A DNA stretch of 7,199 nt from Oscillospiraceae bacterium (GTDB lineage: Bacteria > Bacillota > Clostridia > Oscillospirales > UBA644), in NCBI GenBank assembly GCA_015067385.1, contig SVMP01000110.1, positions 1 through 7,199 of the forward strand. Reading direction: 5' to 3'. Shown here piece after piece: positions 5,538 to 7,199 of this stretch. A model generated the notes under the pieces. The model was not told where the DNA came from. It was given only the letters and a program-made list of their open reading frames with translations, and ran no database searches. The translations under genes were made by a program, and so were the position numbers. Within the stretch, counting starts at the first letter, position 1, and every line of letters begins with the position of its first letter.

Positions 5538-7199
5538 ATGTTCTATAATTATAATAAGATGAACGAAATAATCAACAGAGCAACAAATAGACTGAATCGT
5601 AAAGTTTATACAAATCTTGCTGAACTTTCCGGTGTCGGTTATGTTACAAACGAGCCTGTTCCTTTTAATGAAAAAACAACCGGTACTAAGATCGAAGTCA
5701 AAGAAGGTATAAAATGGGGTGAACTTTGGGACTGTGCCTGGTTTTATCTTGAAGGTCAGATACCCGAAGGAACTGACCTGAAAAACGTTGTTCTTCTTCT
5801 CGATGTTTCGGGCGAAGGCTGCGTGTTTGATGAAAACGGTTGTCCCGTAAGAGGTATCACGAATGTTGATTCGGGCTTTGACTATTCGCTCGGCAGACCC
5901 GGTAAGATGGTTGTTGAACTTGATAAGGCAAATGTTGTTGACGGCAAAGTTTCTCTTTGGATCGACTGTGCAATGAACGATCTTTTCGGCAATTATTGCG
6001 GCGACGGCAAGATCAAAAAACTTCGTATTGCTGCCGTAAACGACGATGCAAGAAAACTTCTTTACGACTTTTCAGTTCTCAGCACACTCGAAAAAGAACT
6101 TGATAATGCTGATCCGAGAAAAATCTCTATTGTTTACGCTCTTTACGAAGCCGCTTCCGTGCTCGGTAACGGCATAGATGATGTGTCTGTTAAAAAGGCG
6201 ATAAAAATACTTGCTCCCGAACTTAAAAAGAAAGGCGGAGATCCTTCTTTCTCAATGACAGCTATCGGTCATGCTCATATCGACCTTGCATGGCTCTGGC
6301 CTATCCGTGAAACGAAGAGAAAGGGCGCAAGAACCTTCTCTACCGCACTTGCCAATATGGAGATTTATCCCGATTATATTTTCGGCGCTTCTCAGCCTCA
6401 GCTTTATCTCTGGATAAAACAGCTTTATCCCGAACTTTATGCTAAGATCAAAGAAAAGATCGCTGAAGGAAGATGGGAAGCTCAGGGTGCAATGTGGGTT
6501 GAAGCCGACACAAACGTTTCTTCCGGCGAAGCTCTTGTAAGACAAGTTCTTTACGGTAAACGTTTTTATCGTGATGAATTCGGTAAGGATGTTAAATCTC
6601 TCTGGCTTCCCGACGTATTCGGTTACAGCGCTGCACTTCCGCAGATCCTCAAAAAAGCAGGCGTTGACTATTTTATGACTATCAAGCTCTCATGGAGCGA
6701 ACATAATAAATTCCCGCATCATACATTTACATGGCAGGGTATTGACGGATCTTCTGTTCTTGCTCATATGCCTCCCGAGGGTACTTATAACAGTGGTGCT
6801 ACTCCTCACAGTATCAAAGAAGCAGAACGTAATTACTGTGAAAAAGGCGTTTGTCCCGAGGCGCTTCTCCTCTTCGGTATCGGTGACGGTGGCGGCGGTC
6901 CCGGTGAAGAACATCTCGAAAAACTTGACAGAGAAAAGAATCTCGCAGGTTTGCCTCCCGTTAAACAGGGTTTATCCGAAGATTTCTTCAAACGTATAGA
7001 AAAGAAACAGACTAAATATCCCGTTTGGAGCGGTGAGCTTTATCTTGAAAAACATCAGGGCACATACACAACTCAGGCACGCAACAAATATTATAACCGT
7101 AAATGCGAATTTGCCCTTGCAGAACTCGAATTTGCTTCCCTGCTTGCAGGTAATTATCCTAAAGCCGAGCTTGACGAAATGTGGCAGGAAGTTCTTCTT
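5538..7199 (+). CDS. GH38 alpha-mannosidase, N-terminal 554 residues (cut by window edge)
   Basis: Translating from the ATG at 5538 gives 554 open codons with no stop before the window end. AAAGGAG at 5522-5528 is 9 nt upstream, and the gene begins 18 nt after the nth stop. Residues 1 to about 235 are the N-terminal beta-rich domain of bacterial GH38 enzymes (WGELWDCAWFYLEGQIPEG at 60-78). The catalytic barrel follows with GHAHIDLAWLWP (244-255; H247 and D249 zinc ligands), GASQPQLY (283-290), GRWEAQGAMWVEAD (311-324), and WLPDVFGYS (356-364) with nucleophile D359. GIGDGGGGP (447-455) and LEKHQGTYTTQARNK (503-517, zinc ligand H506) complete the site. Family members are about 1000 residues, so roughly half is missing. 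It would hydrolyse alpha-linked mannose. No signal peptide is visible, so it is probably cytosolic and acts on imported mannosides or oligosaccharides. Linkage preference cannot be told. Confidence 0.95.
   Translation, partial: MFYNYNKMNEIINRATNRLNRKVYTNLAELSGVGYVTNEPVPFNEKTTGTKIEVKEGIKWGELWDCAWFYLEGQIPEGTDLKNVVLLLDVSGEGCVFDENGCPVRGITNVDSGFDYSLGRPGKMVVELDKANVVDGKVSLWIDCAMNDLFGNYCGDGKIKKLRIAAVNDDARKLLYDFSVLSTLEKELDNADPRKISIVYALYEAASVLGNGIDDVSVKKAIKILAPELKKKGGDPSFSMTAIGHAHIDLAWLWPIRETKRKGARTFSTALANMEIYPDYIFGASQPQLYLWIKQLYPELYAKIKEKIAEGRWEAQGAMWVEADTNVSSGEALVRQVLYGKRFYRDEFGKDVKSLWLPDVFGYSAALPQILKKAGVDYFMTIKLSWSEHNKFPHHTFTWQGIDGSSVLAHMPPEGTYNSGATPHSIKEAERNYCEKGVCPEALLLFGIGDGGGGPGEEHLEKLDREKNLAGLPPVKQGLSEDFFKRIEKKQTKYPVWSGELYLEKHQGTYTTQARNKYYNRKCEFALAELEFASLLAGNYPKAELDEMWQEVLL

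Overview
The window looks like a chromosomal segment from an anaerobic, gut-type Clostridia member (Oscillospiraceae/Ruminococcaceae-like). This is inferred from consensus SigA-type promoters, strong AAGGAG/GGAGG ribosome binding sites, moderate-to-low GC, codon use rich in CTT, GTT, CGT and GGT, and the gene set. No species can be named from the sequence alone. Apart from two short control regions the DNA is almost fully coding. I see no mobile element, CRISPR array, tRNA or rRNA.

Layout. (1) 1-254, minus strand: N-terminal part of a Gfo/Idh/MocA-type NAD(P)-dependent oxidoreductase. (2) 255-411: divergent intergenic region with one well-formed promoter per direction; the two -35 boxes face each other across 27 bp. 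(3) 412-3923, plus strand: a tight four-gene unit with a uroporphyrinogen decarboxylase-like (URO-D/MtaA superfamily) protein, xylulokinase (xylB), thymidylate kinase (tmk, archaeal-like form) and an unrecognised 89-aa protein. It ends at a very strong intrinsic terminator (3929-3974). (4) 3986-4014: a perfect TTGACA-N17-TATAAT promoter. It drives a second unit: a membrane-anchored metallophosphoesterase, endonuclease III (nth, overlapping by ATGA) and a GH38 alpha-mannosidase that runs off the right edge.

How the genes fit together. The oxidoreductase, URO-D-like protein, xylulokinase and alpha-mannosidase suggest a carbohydrate-use locus in which free or glycan-derived sugars are oxidised or phosphorylated and sent into the pentose phosphate pathway. 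The URO-D-like protein is the least explained member. It is very unlikely to make haem, because it has an MtaA-like His-x-Cys metal site and is co-transcribed with a sugar kinase. Its reaction cannot be named from sequence. Two housekeeping genes (tmk and nth) and a small unknown protein are threaded through the sugar genes and may simply share their transcription. I did not find a clearly new defence or mobile system. The best candidate for undescribed biology is the URO-D-like/XylB/oxidoreductase module.
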